This document shows, piece by piece, positions 25,978-34,690 of a stretch of 34,690 nt of DNA. The DNA comes from JBDSEG01 sp039920165 (lineage in GTDB: Bacteria; Pseudomonadota; Gammaproteobacteria; Burkholderiales; Burkholderiaceae_C). The translations under genes were made by a program, and so were the position numbers. The notes beneath the pieces were generated by a model. The model searched no databases and was not told where the DNA came from. It worked only from the letters and a program-made list of their open reading frames with translations. The first letter of the stretch is position 1, and each line of letters opens with the position of its first letter. The DNA lies in contig JBDSEG010000233.1 in the NCBI GenBank assembly GCA_039920165.1, forward strand, positions 1 to 34,690, read 5' to 3'.

Positions 25978-27138
25978 TCACAACTTACAGCCGCGCGACG
26001 GATCGGCGAGCGACTTGCTCGCCACCGAAATGACCTTGTTCTCCTTGCCCACTACTTGACGCAGATAGATATCCTGCACCGGGTTGTGGCTCTTGCCGAC
26101 GCTGAAGGGGCCGCGCGGGCTGTCGATTTTCGCCTTCTCGACTGCGGCCGCGAATTCGGCCTGCTTGCTCAGGTCACCCTTCACCGCCCCGAGGCCGATG
26201 CCCAGCATCTGCGCCGCGTCGTAGCCCTGCACCGCATAGACGTCGGGCTGCAGCTTGTAGGCCTTGGCATAGCTCAGGCGAAAGCTCGCGTCGCGCGGCA
26301 CGCTGAGGCTGTCGCCGTAGTGCAGGGTCGTGAGCAGACCTTCGGCATCGGCGCCCTGCGCTTCCAGCGTGCCGTCGGTAAGGAAGCCGGCGCCATACAG
26401 CGGGATCGTCTTCTTGAGTCCCGCGGCGGCATAGTCCTTGACGAATTTGACCGCGCCGCCGCCGGCGAAGAAGGTGTAGACGGCATCGGGCTTGGCGGCG
26501 GCGATCTCGGTCAGCAAGGCCTGGAATTCGACGTTCGGAAACGGCAGGCTCAGCTCCTTCACGACCTGGCCGCCGGACTTCTCGAAGGCCTCCTTGAAGC
26601 CCTTCACCGATTCGTCGCCGGCTGCATATTTCCAGGTGATGGTGACGACCTTCTTGTGACCCTTCTTGGCCACCACCTCGCCCATCGCATAGCCCGGCTG
26701 CCAGTTGCTGAAGCTGCTGCGGAAGATATTGGGCGCGCACATCGGCCCGGTGACAGCGTCGGCACCGGCATTCGGCACGATCAGCAGCGTGCCGCTGTCC
26801 TTGGCGACCTTGGCCATCGCCATCGCGACGCCGCTGTGCACGGTGCCAACCAGCACGTCGACGTTGTCGCGCTTGACGAGCTTGTTGACGTTGTCGGTGG
26901 CCTTGGACGGGTCGGACTCGTCGTCGACCTTCACGAACTCGATCTCGCGCCCGGCGATCTTGCCGCCGTGCTCGGTCACATAGAGCCTGAAGCCGTTCTC
27001 GATCGCGGTACCGAGCGCGGCGAAGGTACCGCTGGCCGGCAGCATCAAGCCGACCTTGAGCTTGGCCGCGGATTGTGCGTGGACGAAGTCGGCCCCGAGG
27101 GTGAGGCTGGCGGCGAGGGCGACAAGGGAAATCTTCAT
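25978..27138 (-). CDS. livK: Branched-chain-type ABC transporter substrate-binding protein (benzoate-type LivK)
   Basis: A 386-residue periplasmic binding protein. It has a Sec signal peptide (MKISLVALAASLTLGADFVHA) and then the type-I fold start LKVGLMLPASGTFAALGTAI, EFVKVDDESDPSKATDNVNKL region, LVGTVHSGVAMAMA, and NAGADAVTGPMCAPNIFRSS, the loop lined by a conserved cysteine. There is no lipobox. The ATG at 27138 has GGAGA about seven bases upstream and overlaps the stop of the alpha/beta hydrolase gene (ATGA); the longer frame upstream is a shadow. Next to benzoate-CoA ligase and box genes its ligand is likely benzoate or a substituted benzoate, although branched-chain amino acids cannot be excluded from sequence. 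Confidence 0.92.
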   Translation of the reverse strand: MKISLVALAASLTLGADFVHAQSAAKLKVGLMLPASGTFAALGTAIENGFRLYVTEHGGKIAGREIEFVKVDDESDPSKATDNVNKLVKRDNVDVLVGTVHSGVAMAMAKVAKDSGTLLIVPNAGADAVTGPMCAPNIFRSSFSNWQPGYAMGEVVAKKGHKKVVTITWKYAAGDESVKGFKEAFEKSGGQVVKELSLPFPNVEFQALLTEIAAAKPDAVYTFFAGGGAVKFVKDYAAAGLKKTIPLYGAGFLTDGTLEAQGADAEGLLTTLHYGDSLSVPRDASFRLSYAKAYKLQPDVYAVQGYDAAQMLGIGLGAVKGDLSKQAEFAAAVEKAKIDSPRGPFSVGKSHNPVQDIYLRQVVGKENKVISVASKSLADPSRGCKL

Positions 27139-27977
27139 GGACTGTCTCCGGTGGTGATGGTGTGTGAACGATAGAAGGACGCGACGGCCGGGATCAATGC
27201 GTCGGGGTGGTCGCGATGCGGCGAGTGGCCGCAGTCCGGCAGTTCGAGCAGTTGCGTCTGCGCGACCCGGCGCCCGATGCCGCGGATCTGCTGCAGCGTG
27301 CCGTATTCGTCTTCGATGCCCTGGACCGCGAGCAAAGGGCAGGCGATGGCGGCGATTTCCTGCTCGATTGTCCATTGCTTGAACGGCGGATGAAGCCAGA
27401 TGCGGTTCCAGCCCCAGAAGGCCGAATCGGGGTCGTCGTGGTAGCGCGCCAGGCGCTCGCGCAGATCGGTGTTGAGATAGGCCAGCCTGGCCCCTTCAAT
27501 GCTCGTGACCGACAGGTCCTCGACCACGATGTGCGGCGCCACAACGATGGCGCCGCCGACACGTTGTGCGAAGCGCGCGGCATACAGCAGCGCGATCGAG
27601 GCGCCGTCGCTGTGGCCGAAGAGCCAGGGCTTGTCACGCGCGGTATCGATTGCGAGCGCGTGCAGCAGGGCCGGCAGCACCTCGTGCGCCTGGCGGTGCA
27701 TGAAGTCCAGGTCCCACGCTTCTTCTGGCGCGCGCGGCGTCGATCGGCCATAGCCCGGGCGCGAATACACCAGGCCGCGGCAACGCAGCGCAACGCACAA
27801 CCGCTTCGGAAAGTCCTTCCACATCGCGAGCGATCCCAGCCCTTCGTGCAGGAACACCATCACGGGCGCGTCGATTGTTTCGGGCGCGACCCAAGCGTAT
27901 TCGATGCGCACGCGCCGGCCGCGCCAGTCGATCTCGACGAACTCGGACTGCAAGGCGGGATCGCTCACCGGTGTCAC
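27135..27977 (-). CDS. Alpha/beta hydrolase of the box cluster
   Basis: A 280-residue alpha/beta-fold hydrolase. The triad can be placed: S123 in FGHSDGASIALL, D223 in GIEDEYGT and H251 in DCGHSPHRDHP; the oxyanion-hole loop is FLHEGLGSLAMWKDFP. It resembles hydrolases of the meta-cleavage/MhpC type. The GTG at 27977 overlaps the benzoate-CoA ligase stop (GTGA), and the stop overlaps the livK ATG (ATGA), so translation is coupled on both sides and the gene is a fixed part of the operon. Its job is not established; it could hydrolyse a thioester (benzoyl-CoA overflow), a lactone or an ester precursor of benzoate. A second GTG at 27968 is possible. No signal peptide, so cytoplasmic. Confidence 0.88.
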   Translation of the reverse strand: MTPVSDPALQSEFVEIDWRGRRVRIEYAWVAPETIDAPVMVFLHEGLGSLAMWKDFPKRLCVALRCRGLVYSRPGYGRSTPRAPEEAWDLDFMHRQAHEVLPALLHALAIDTARDKPWLFGHSDGASIALLYAARFAQRVGGAIVVAPHIVVEDLSVTSIEGARLAYLNTDLRERLARYHDDPDSAFWGWNRIWLHPPFKQWTIEQEIAAIACPLLAVQGIEDEYGTLQQIRGIGRRVAQTQLLELPDCGHSPHRDHPDALIPAVASFYRSHTITTGDSP

Positions 27978-29575
27978 TCGCGTCCGGCTTCCAGATCGCG
28001 CAGCTTGAAGCGCTGGATCTTGCCGGTCGCGGTCTTCGGCAGCTCGGGCAGGAACTCGATGAAGCGCGGATATTTGTAGGGCGCGAGGCGCTCCTTGACG
28101 AAGACCTTCAGCTCGTCCTCGCTCGCCGCAGCGCCGGCCTTCAGCACCACGAAGGCTTTGGTCTTGACCAAGCCCTCGGCGTCTTCCTTGCCGATTACCG
28201 CGGCTTCCAGCACCGAAGGGTGCTGGGCCAGCGTGGCCTCGACCTCGAACGGGCTGACATAGATGCCGCTGACCTTGAGCATGTCGTCGCTGCGGCCGCT
28301 GTAGGTATAGCTGCCGTCGTCGTTGCGGACATATTTGTCGCCGCTCTTGGTCCATCCGCCCTGGAAGGTCTCGCGCGTCTTCGCGCGATTGCCCCAGTAC
28401 ATCAGCGCGGCGCTCGGTCCGTGGATATAGAGGTCGCCGGGTTCGCCGTCGGCGACCTTGCCGCCGTCCTCGGCGCGCAGTTGCACCTCGTAGCCCGGCA
28501 CCGGCCAGCCGGTCGTGCCGTAGCGAACGCGCTCGGGGCGGTTGGAAAGAAAGATATGCAGCATCTCGGTCGAGCCGATGCCGTCGACGATATCGACGCC
28601 GAAGTGGCGCTTGAAGCGCTCGCCCAGGTCGGCCGGCAGCGCTTCGCCCGCCGACGAGACGAGACGCAGCGCGACATCGCCGGATGCGGGCAACCCGGCA
28701 CTGGCGAGCATGCCGGCAAAGCCGGTCGGCGCGCCGAAGAAGGCGGTGGGTCGGATGCCGCCGACCTCGCCGCGCCAGCGCCGGAAAGTGGCGTCGGGCG
28801 TCGGCCGCTCGGGCATGAGGATGGTCGTGGCGCCCACGCTCATCGGGAAGGTGAGCGCATTGCCGAGGCCGTAGGCGAAGAAAAGCTTGGCCGCCGAGAA
28901 GCAGACGTCGTCCTCGGTCAGTTGCAGCACCGCCTTGCCGTAGTGCTCCGCCGTCCAGTAGGGGTTGGCGTGAGAATGGACCGTGCCCTTCGGGCGCCCG
29001 GTCGAGCCCGACGAATAAAGCCAGAACCCCGGATCGTCGGCGCCGGTCGCGGCCGGCTTGGGCGCCGGCGCATGGGCCTGCACGAAGGCATCGAAATCGA
29101 CTTCGCCCGGGCCATGCAGCGGTGCGACCGGATTCGAGACGACGACCTGGCGCAGTTCGTGATCGCAACGTGTCATGGCGGCCGCGAGCGTGGGCAGCAG
29201 CGCGCCCGACACCAGTGCCGCCTGGGCCCGCGAGTGCTCGAGCATGTAGGCGTAATCGTCGGCGGTGAGCAGCGTATTGACGGCCACCGGAACCAGGCCG
29301 GCGTGCATCGCGCCGAGAAAGGCGACCGGCCAGTGGTTGCAGTCGTGCATTAGCACCAGCACGCGCTCTTCACGCCGCAGGCCGAGGGCGCACAGTCCCG
29401 CGGCTAGCCGGCGCACACGCTCGGCGAGCGCACCGTAGCTGAGGCTGCCGACGTCGTCGACGAAGGCGATCTTGTCGGCCCGACCGCTGTTGAGCGAGAG
29501 CAGGTGCTGCGCGAAATTGAAGCGCTCGGGCGGCGCTGCAACGGCGCTCGGTTCGGTGGCGGGGTTCGGGGTCAT
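27974..29575 (-). CDS. bclA: Benzoate-CoA ligase
   Basis: An acyl-adenylate-forming enzyme that activates benzoate to benzoyl-CoA with ATP and CoA, the entry step of the box pathway. At 533 residues it matches benzoate-CoA ligases. The P-loop is YSSGSTGRPKG (187-197); further marks are KLFFAYGLGNALTFPMSVG, the SSAGEALP and DGIGSTEMLHIFLSN segments that follow the substrate pocket, the hinge region YSGRSDDMLKVSG and the catalytic lysine K519 in PKTATGKIQR. FFAYGLGN and GSTEMLHIFLSN are typical of benzoate rather than acetate ligases. The ATG at 29575 is preceded by GGAGAAG. Upstream is the DUF4863 gene (36 bp), downstream the overlapping hydrolase. 4-hydroxybenzoate or fluorobenzoates may also be used. 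Confidence 0.94.
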   Translation of the reverse strand: MTPNPATEPSAVAAPPERFNFAQHLLSLNSGRADKIAFVDDVGSLSYGALAERVRRLAAGLCALGLRREERVLVLMHDCNHWPVAFLGAMHAGLVPVAVNTLLTADDYAYMLEHSRAQAALVSGALLPTLAAAMTRCDHELRQVVVSNPVAPLHGPGEVDFDAFVQAHAPAPKPAATGADDPGFWLYSSGSTGRPKGTVHSHANPYWTAEHYGKAVLQLTEDDVCFSAAKLFFAYGLGNALTFPMSVGATTILMPERPTPDATFRRWRGEVGGIRPTAFFGAPTGFAGMLASAGLPASGDVALRLVSSAGEALPADLGERFKRHFGVDIVDGIGSTEMLHIFLSNRPERVRYGTTGWPVPGYEVQLRAEDGGKVADGEPGDLYIHGPSAALMYWGNRAKTRETFQGGWTKSGDKYVRNDDGSYTYSGRSDDMLKVSGIYVSPFEVEATLAQHPSVLEAAVIGKEDAEGLVKTKAFVVLKAGAAASEDELKVFVKERLAPYKYPRFIEFLPELPKTATGKIQRFKLRDLEAGRE

Positions 29576-29611
29576 GGCACTTCTCCGGCGCAGTGTTTCA
29601 GCGAATGAGCA

Positions 29612-30109
29612 TCAGCGCGTGAACTGGATCTGGCCCTGCGGCAGCAGGTAAAGCACCAATGCGCGTCCCTGGCTGACGGTGGGGCGATGCGCGCTGCCCG
29701 GCGGGCAGACCAGCCAGCCGGCCGGGCGATCGTCGAAGCGGGCGTCGCCTTCGAGCGGCATCACGAGGTCGATCTCGCCGAGCGGATGGCTGTGGTGCGG
29801 GCCGGCGATATCGCGCATGTCGACGACGTCGACCGAAAATCCGTGCAGATCGGGCGCGGGCTTGAAGATGCGGCCATAGCGAATGCCGACGCCTTCGCGC
29901 TCGCACAACCAGCCCGCCTCCACGCCGACCCGGCACGCCGCCTCGAGCTCGGAATAGGTGGTGCTGCCTGCGCCGTGGTGGGTGTTGAGCCAGTGGTCGA
30001 GCGCAGCGTCCAGCGGCCGGCCGGCGAGTTGCGACGTGAGCGAGACAAGTCGGGCCTTGAAGCTTTCGGGCGTGATCTGGCTCGCGGCATCGGATGGCGA
30101 TGACATCAT
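29612..30109 (-). CDS. DUF4863 family cupin-like protein (4-hydroxylaminobenzoate lyase-like)
   Basis: A 165-residue protein I place in DUF4863, a family I recall next to box genes and whose named member is the 4-hydroxylaminobenzoate lyase PnbB. The N-terminal half is helical (SFKARLVSLTSQLAG..LDAALDHWLNTHHG). The C-terminal half has cupin-like metal motifs: H105, H106, H108 and E112 in GPHHSHPLGEIDL, then CPPGSAH (135-141) contributing H141. That suggests a small mononuclear metal enzyme acting on an aromatic acid or CoA ester. It is the first gene of the minus-strand operon, directly behind the divergent promoter, so it is expressed with benzoate-CoA ligase. Start ATG at 30109 or 30106; GGGA is about 8 nt upstream. 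Function in benzoate catabolism is unknown. Confidence 0.8.
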   Translation of the reverse strand: MMSSPSDAASQITPESFKARLVSLTSQLAGRPLDAALDHWLNTHHGAGSTTYSELEAACRVGVEAGWLCEREGVGIRYGRIFKPAPDLHGFSVDVVDMRDIAGPHHSHPLGEIDLVMPLEGDARFDDRPAGWLVCPPGSAHRPTVSQGRALVLYLLPQGQIQFTR

Positions 30110-30163
30110 CTTGATTTCCCCGGTTTCTTGAACTGGCGATCCGGCGCTTGAGCGATTTGTCGC

Positions 30164-30181
30164 GAACTTGATGAGAACTTG
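30164..30181. repeat. Direct repeat GAACTTG in the leader of the bcl operon
   Basis: GAACTTG occurs at 30164-30170 and again at 30175-30181, exactly 11 bp apart (one helical turn), with a related CAACTTG at 30192-30198. They lie downstream of the predicted minus-strand promoter, between it and the DUF4863 start. They may be protein-binding half-sites or chance. Confidence 0.4.
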
Positions 30182-30197
30182 TCGGCCGGCGCAACTT

Positions 30198-30258
30198 GCA
30201 GTATGGTGCTTGAAAGAACTCTATGGCCACTCGCCCATCGTGTCAAGCAATATACTGC
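30198..30258. repeat. Inverted repeat in the bcl/boxR divergent region (candidate BoxR operator)
   Basis: The 16-mer GCAGTATGGTGCTTGA at 30198-30213 recurs inverted at 30243-30258 as GCAGTATATTGCTTGA on the minus strand; only two central bases differ. The arms are 29 bp apart, so the whole element is 61 bp and symmetric about 30228. One arm contains the -35 box of the minus-strand promoter and the other lies 50 bp before the boxR start. The TGCTTGA core also occurs at the -35 of the boxC promoter (31268-31274). Binding by BoxR is inference. Confidence 0.65.
30218..30246 (-). promoter_or_regulatory. Sigma-70 promoter for the DUF4863-bclA-liv operon
   Basis: On the minus strand a perfect -35 TTGACA (30246-30241) is followed by a 17-bp spacer and TAGAGT (30223-30218) as -10. 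Transcription would start near 30211, giving a leader of about 100 nt before the ATG at 30109. The -35 overlaps the arm of the inverted repeat, so a protein bound there would block polymerase. Confidence 0.6.
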
Positions 30259-30263
30259 CTTCT

Positions 30264-31241
30264 ATGACGTTAACACCTACCGCGATCGCGCTCACCCACC
30301 CGGTACCGTCGGGCTTGGCGGCGCCGCGAACCAGCGTCGACGATCCCCACGAAACGGTCGCGACCAAGCACCCGTTTCTGGTCGGCCTCGGCGAGCGCGT
30401 CCGCGCCCTGCGCTCGCGCCGCGGCATGACGCGCAAAGCCTTGTCCGCCGCGGCCGATGTCTCGGAACGGCACCTCGCGAATCTGGAATACGGCGTCGGC
30501 AATGCTTCTGTACTGGTGCTCCTGCAGGTGGCGCAGGCCTTGAAGGCGAGCCTGGCGGAGTTGCTCGGGGATGCGACCACGAGCTCGCCCGAGTGGCTGA
30601 TGATCCGCGAGTTGCTCGAGCACAGCGACGAGACGACGCTGCGTCGCGTGCGCGAGTCGGTCGGCGAACTGCTGGGCACCGGCGGCGCGCACGGCAAGGG
30701 GCCTTCGCAGCGCAGTTCGCGCGTGGCCCTGGTGGGGCTGCGCGGTGCGGGCAAATCCACGCTCGGCGCGATGCTGGCCGAGGACCTGGGATTTCCGTTC
30801 GTCGAGCTCAGCCGCGAGATCGAGAAGTTCGCCGGGTGCTCGATCAACGAGATCCAGGCCCTGTACGGCCAGAACGCCTACCGGCGCTACGAGCGCCGGG
30901 CGATGGAGGAAGCGATCCAGATCTACCCCGAGGCGGTAATCGCAACGCCCGGCGGGCTGGTGTCTGACCCGGCGTCGTTCAACCTGCTGCTCGCGCACTG
31001 CACGACGGTGTGGCTGCAGGCCGAACCCGAGGACCATATGCAGCGGGTTGCGGCGCAGGGTGACCTGCGGCCGATGGCCGGCAATCGCGAGGCGATGCAG
31101 GATCTGAAGGGCATCCTGGCCGGTCGGGCCGCCTTCTACTCGAAGGCCGAATTTCATCTCGATACGAGCGCCGCGCTGCTCCAGCCGACCTTCCTCGCCT
31201 TGCGCACGATCGTGCGCAAGGCGCTTTCGAATTCCGCTTGA
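30264..31241 (+). CDS. boxR: BoxR/BzdR-type benzoyl-CoA-responsive transcriptional regulator
   Basis: A 325-residue regulator with the two-domain plan of BzdR/BoxR: an XRE-type helix-turn-helix (about residues 42-100, LGERVRALRSRRGMTRKALS..VSERHLANLEYG) and a shikimate-kinase-like domain with P-loop GLRGAGKST (158-166) and the FVELSREIE and YRRYERRAMEEA segments. In Azoarcus, BoxR and BzdR are repressors released by benzoyl-CoA; the kinase-like domain is the effector sensor. The ATG at 30264 has no ribosome binding site, and TATACT lies only eight bases before it, so the transcript may be leaderless; a GTG at 30240 or ATG at 30171 in frame are less likely because they run through the operator region. 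It sits between the two arms it probably controls. Confidence 0.92.
   Translation: MTLTPTAIALTHPVPSGLAAPRTSVDDPHETVATKHPFLVGLGERVRALRSRRGMTRKALSAAADVSERHLANLEYGVGNASVLVLLQVAQALKASLAELLGDATTSSPEWLMIRELLEHSDETTLRRVRESVGELLGTGGAHGKGPSQRSSRVALVGLRGAGKSTLGAMLAEDLGFPFVELSREIEKFAGCSINEIQALYGQNAYRRYERRAMEEAIQIYPEAVIATPGGLVSDPASFNLLLAHCTTVWLQAEPEDHMQRVAAQGDLRPMAGNREAMQDLKGILAGRAAFYSKAEFHLDTSAALLQPTFLALRTIVRKALSNSA
31196..31223. repeat. 28-bp perfect palindrome inside the boxR 3' end
   Basis: Centred between 31209 and 31210, each side of 14 bases is the exact reverse complement of the other (core GCGCACGATCGTGCGC). It lies within the last codons of boxR (encoding about ALRTIVRKA), 18 bp before the stop, and about 40 bp before the first TAAAGTGC element of the boxC promoter. 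The RNA would form a stem of about 12 bp with a GAUC loop; no U-tract follows. It could be a bidirectional attenuator, an RNA-stabilising hairpin or a protein site. Confidence 0.6.
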
Positions 31242-31351
31242 TAGGTGAAATTTAAATAGCATTAAAGTGCTTGACTTACAATCAACTAATGCCGTAAAGT
31301 GCATTTATCGCTCAGCGTGATGAGCACTTTACTTCCCTTTCGGAGGCCAAC
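31242..31351 (+). promoter_or_regulatory. boxC promoter with TAAAGTGC operator elements
   Basis: A candidate -35 TTGACT (31271-31276), 18-bp spacer and -10 TAAAGT (31295-31300) precede boxC; GGAGG (31342-31346) lies five bases before the ATG. TAAAGTGC occurs at 31263-31270 and 31295-31302 (32 bp apart, three helical turns) and inverted at 31324-31331. The first abuts the -35, the second covers the -10 and the third lies just downstream of the predicted start. The region is AT-rich relative to its surroundings. Repression by BoxR through these sites is inferred from position. Confidence 0.6.
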
Positions 31352-33022
<1,671 letters not shown>

Positions 33023-33031
33023 GGAACTCCC

Positions 33032-34471
<1,440 letters not shown>

Positions 34472-34496
34472 CACACGGGCCGGCGGAGACAACGGT

Positions 34497-34690
34497 ATGG
34501 ACGCGTCCGACGTCATCGTCATCAAGCAGCACCTGATCGATCCCGAGATCTGCATTCGCTGCAACACCTGCGAGGCGATCTGTCCGGTCAAGGCGATCAC
34601 GCACGACTCAAACAATTACGTCGTCGATGCGGCGGTCTGCAACCTGTGCATGGCGTGCATCTCCCCGTGCCCGACCGGCAGCATCGACAA
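34497..34690 (+). CDS. boxA: Benzoyl-CoA epoxidase reductase subunit BoxA, N-terminal part
   Basis: The first 64 codons of BoxA, cut by the window end. BoxA is an FAD/iron-sulfur reductase passing electrons from NADPH to BoxB. Two 4Fe-4S ferredoxin motifs are complete here: CIRCNTCEAICP and CNLCMACISPCP. The start ATG at 34497 is preceded by GGAGA eight bases upstream. The FAD- and NADPH-binding domains would follow outside the window. The order boxC-boxB-boxA in one direction agrees with a single operon driven from the boxC promoter. Confidence 0.93.
   Translation, partial: MDASDVIVIKQHLIDPEICIRCNTCEAICPVKAITHDSNNYVVDAAVCNLCMACISPCPTGSID

Overview
The window is high-GC DNA (G/C-dominated third codon positions, GTG/TTG starts, tightly packed genes) that looks like a chromosomal segment of a Burkholderiales-type betaproteobacterium. 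The clues are an orphan Bug/TctC-type solute-binding protein, a BoxR-type regulator, and a box (aerobic benzoyl-CoA epoxidation) cluster. I see no rRNA, tRNA, CRISPR array, insertion sequence or phage gene.

Layout. (A) 1-1395: the end of a DUF993 (dihydrodipicolinate-synthase-like) gene and a TIM-barrel sugar phosphate isomerase/epimerase, the tail of a sugar-catabolic operon. (B) 1396-1911: a gene-poor gap with one possible small minus-strand gene. (C) 1912-4923: a zinc-less quinone-oxidoreductase-type dehydrogenase, an orphan Bug solute-binding protein and a convergent LysR regulator. (D) 5050-20398: a 15-kb plus-strand operon for trehalose and alpha-glucan metabolism: small hypothetical gene, glgB, glgE, treS-maltokinase fusion, a membrane protein with conserved TM helices, glgX, treZ, treY. 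Several junctions overlap by 4 nt. (E) 20472-22473: an ornithine cyclodeaminase-family gene converging on, and overlapping by 23 bp, a zinc alcohol dehydrogenase. (F) 22527-34690: a divergent benzoate cluster. The minus-strand arm runs from 30109: DUF4863 cupin-like protein, benzoate-CoA ligase, alpha/beta hydrolase, livK, a probable attenuating terminator, livH, livM, livG, livF, and perhaps the alcohol dehydrogenase. The plus-strand arm is boxR, boxC, boxB and the start of boxA, cut by the window edge.

How the genes work together. In region D, TreY/TreZ turn linear maltodextrins (released by GlgX) into trehalose. TreS turns trehalose into maltose, the fused maltokinase makes maltose 1-phosphate, GlgE polymerises it and GlgB branches the product. 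All steps of a closed glucan-trehalose loop are present, without glgA/glgC in view. In region F, the Liv-type ABC transporter would import benzoate or a related aromatic acid and the ligase would make benzoyl-CoA. BoxA/BoxB form the 2,3-epoxide and BoxC opens the ring. BoxR probably represses both arms until benzoyl-CoA accumulates. boxD (the next enzyme) is not in the window.

The most interesting non-coding signals are a 16-bp near-perfect inverted repeat in the bcl/boxR divergent region, one arm of which contains a consensus TTGACA -35 box; three TAAAGTGC elements (two direct 32 bp apart, one inverted) across the boxC promoter; and a 28-bp perfect palindrome inside the 3' end of boxR. I did not find a clearly new defence or mobile system. 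The best candidates for undescribed biology are these regulatory sites and the accessory genes (DUF4863, alpha/beta hydrolase, membrane protein in the trehalose operon).
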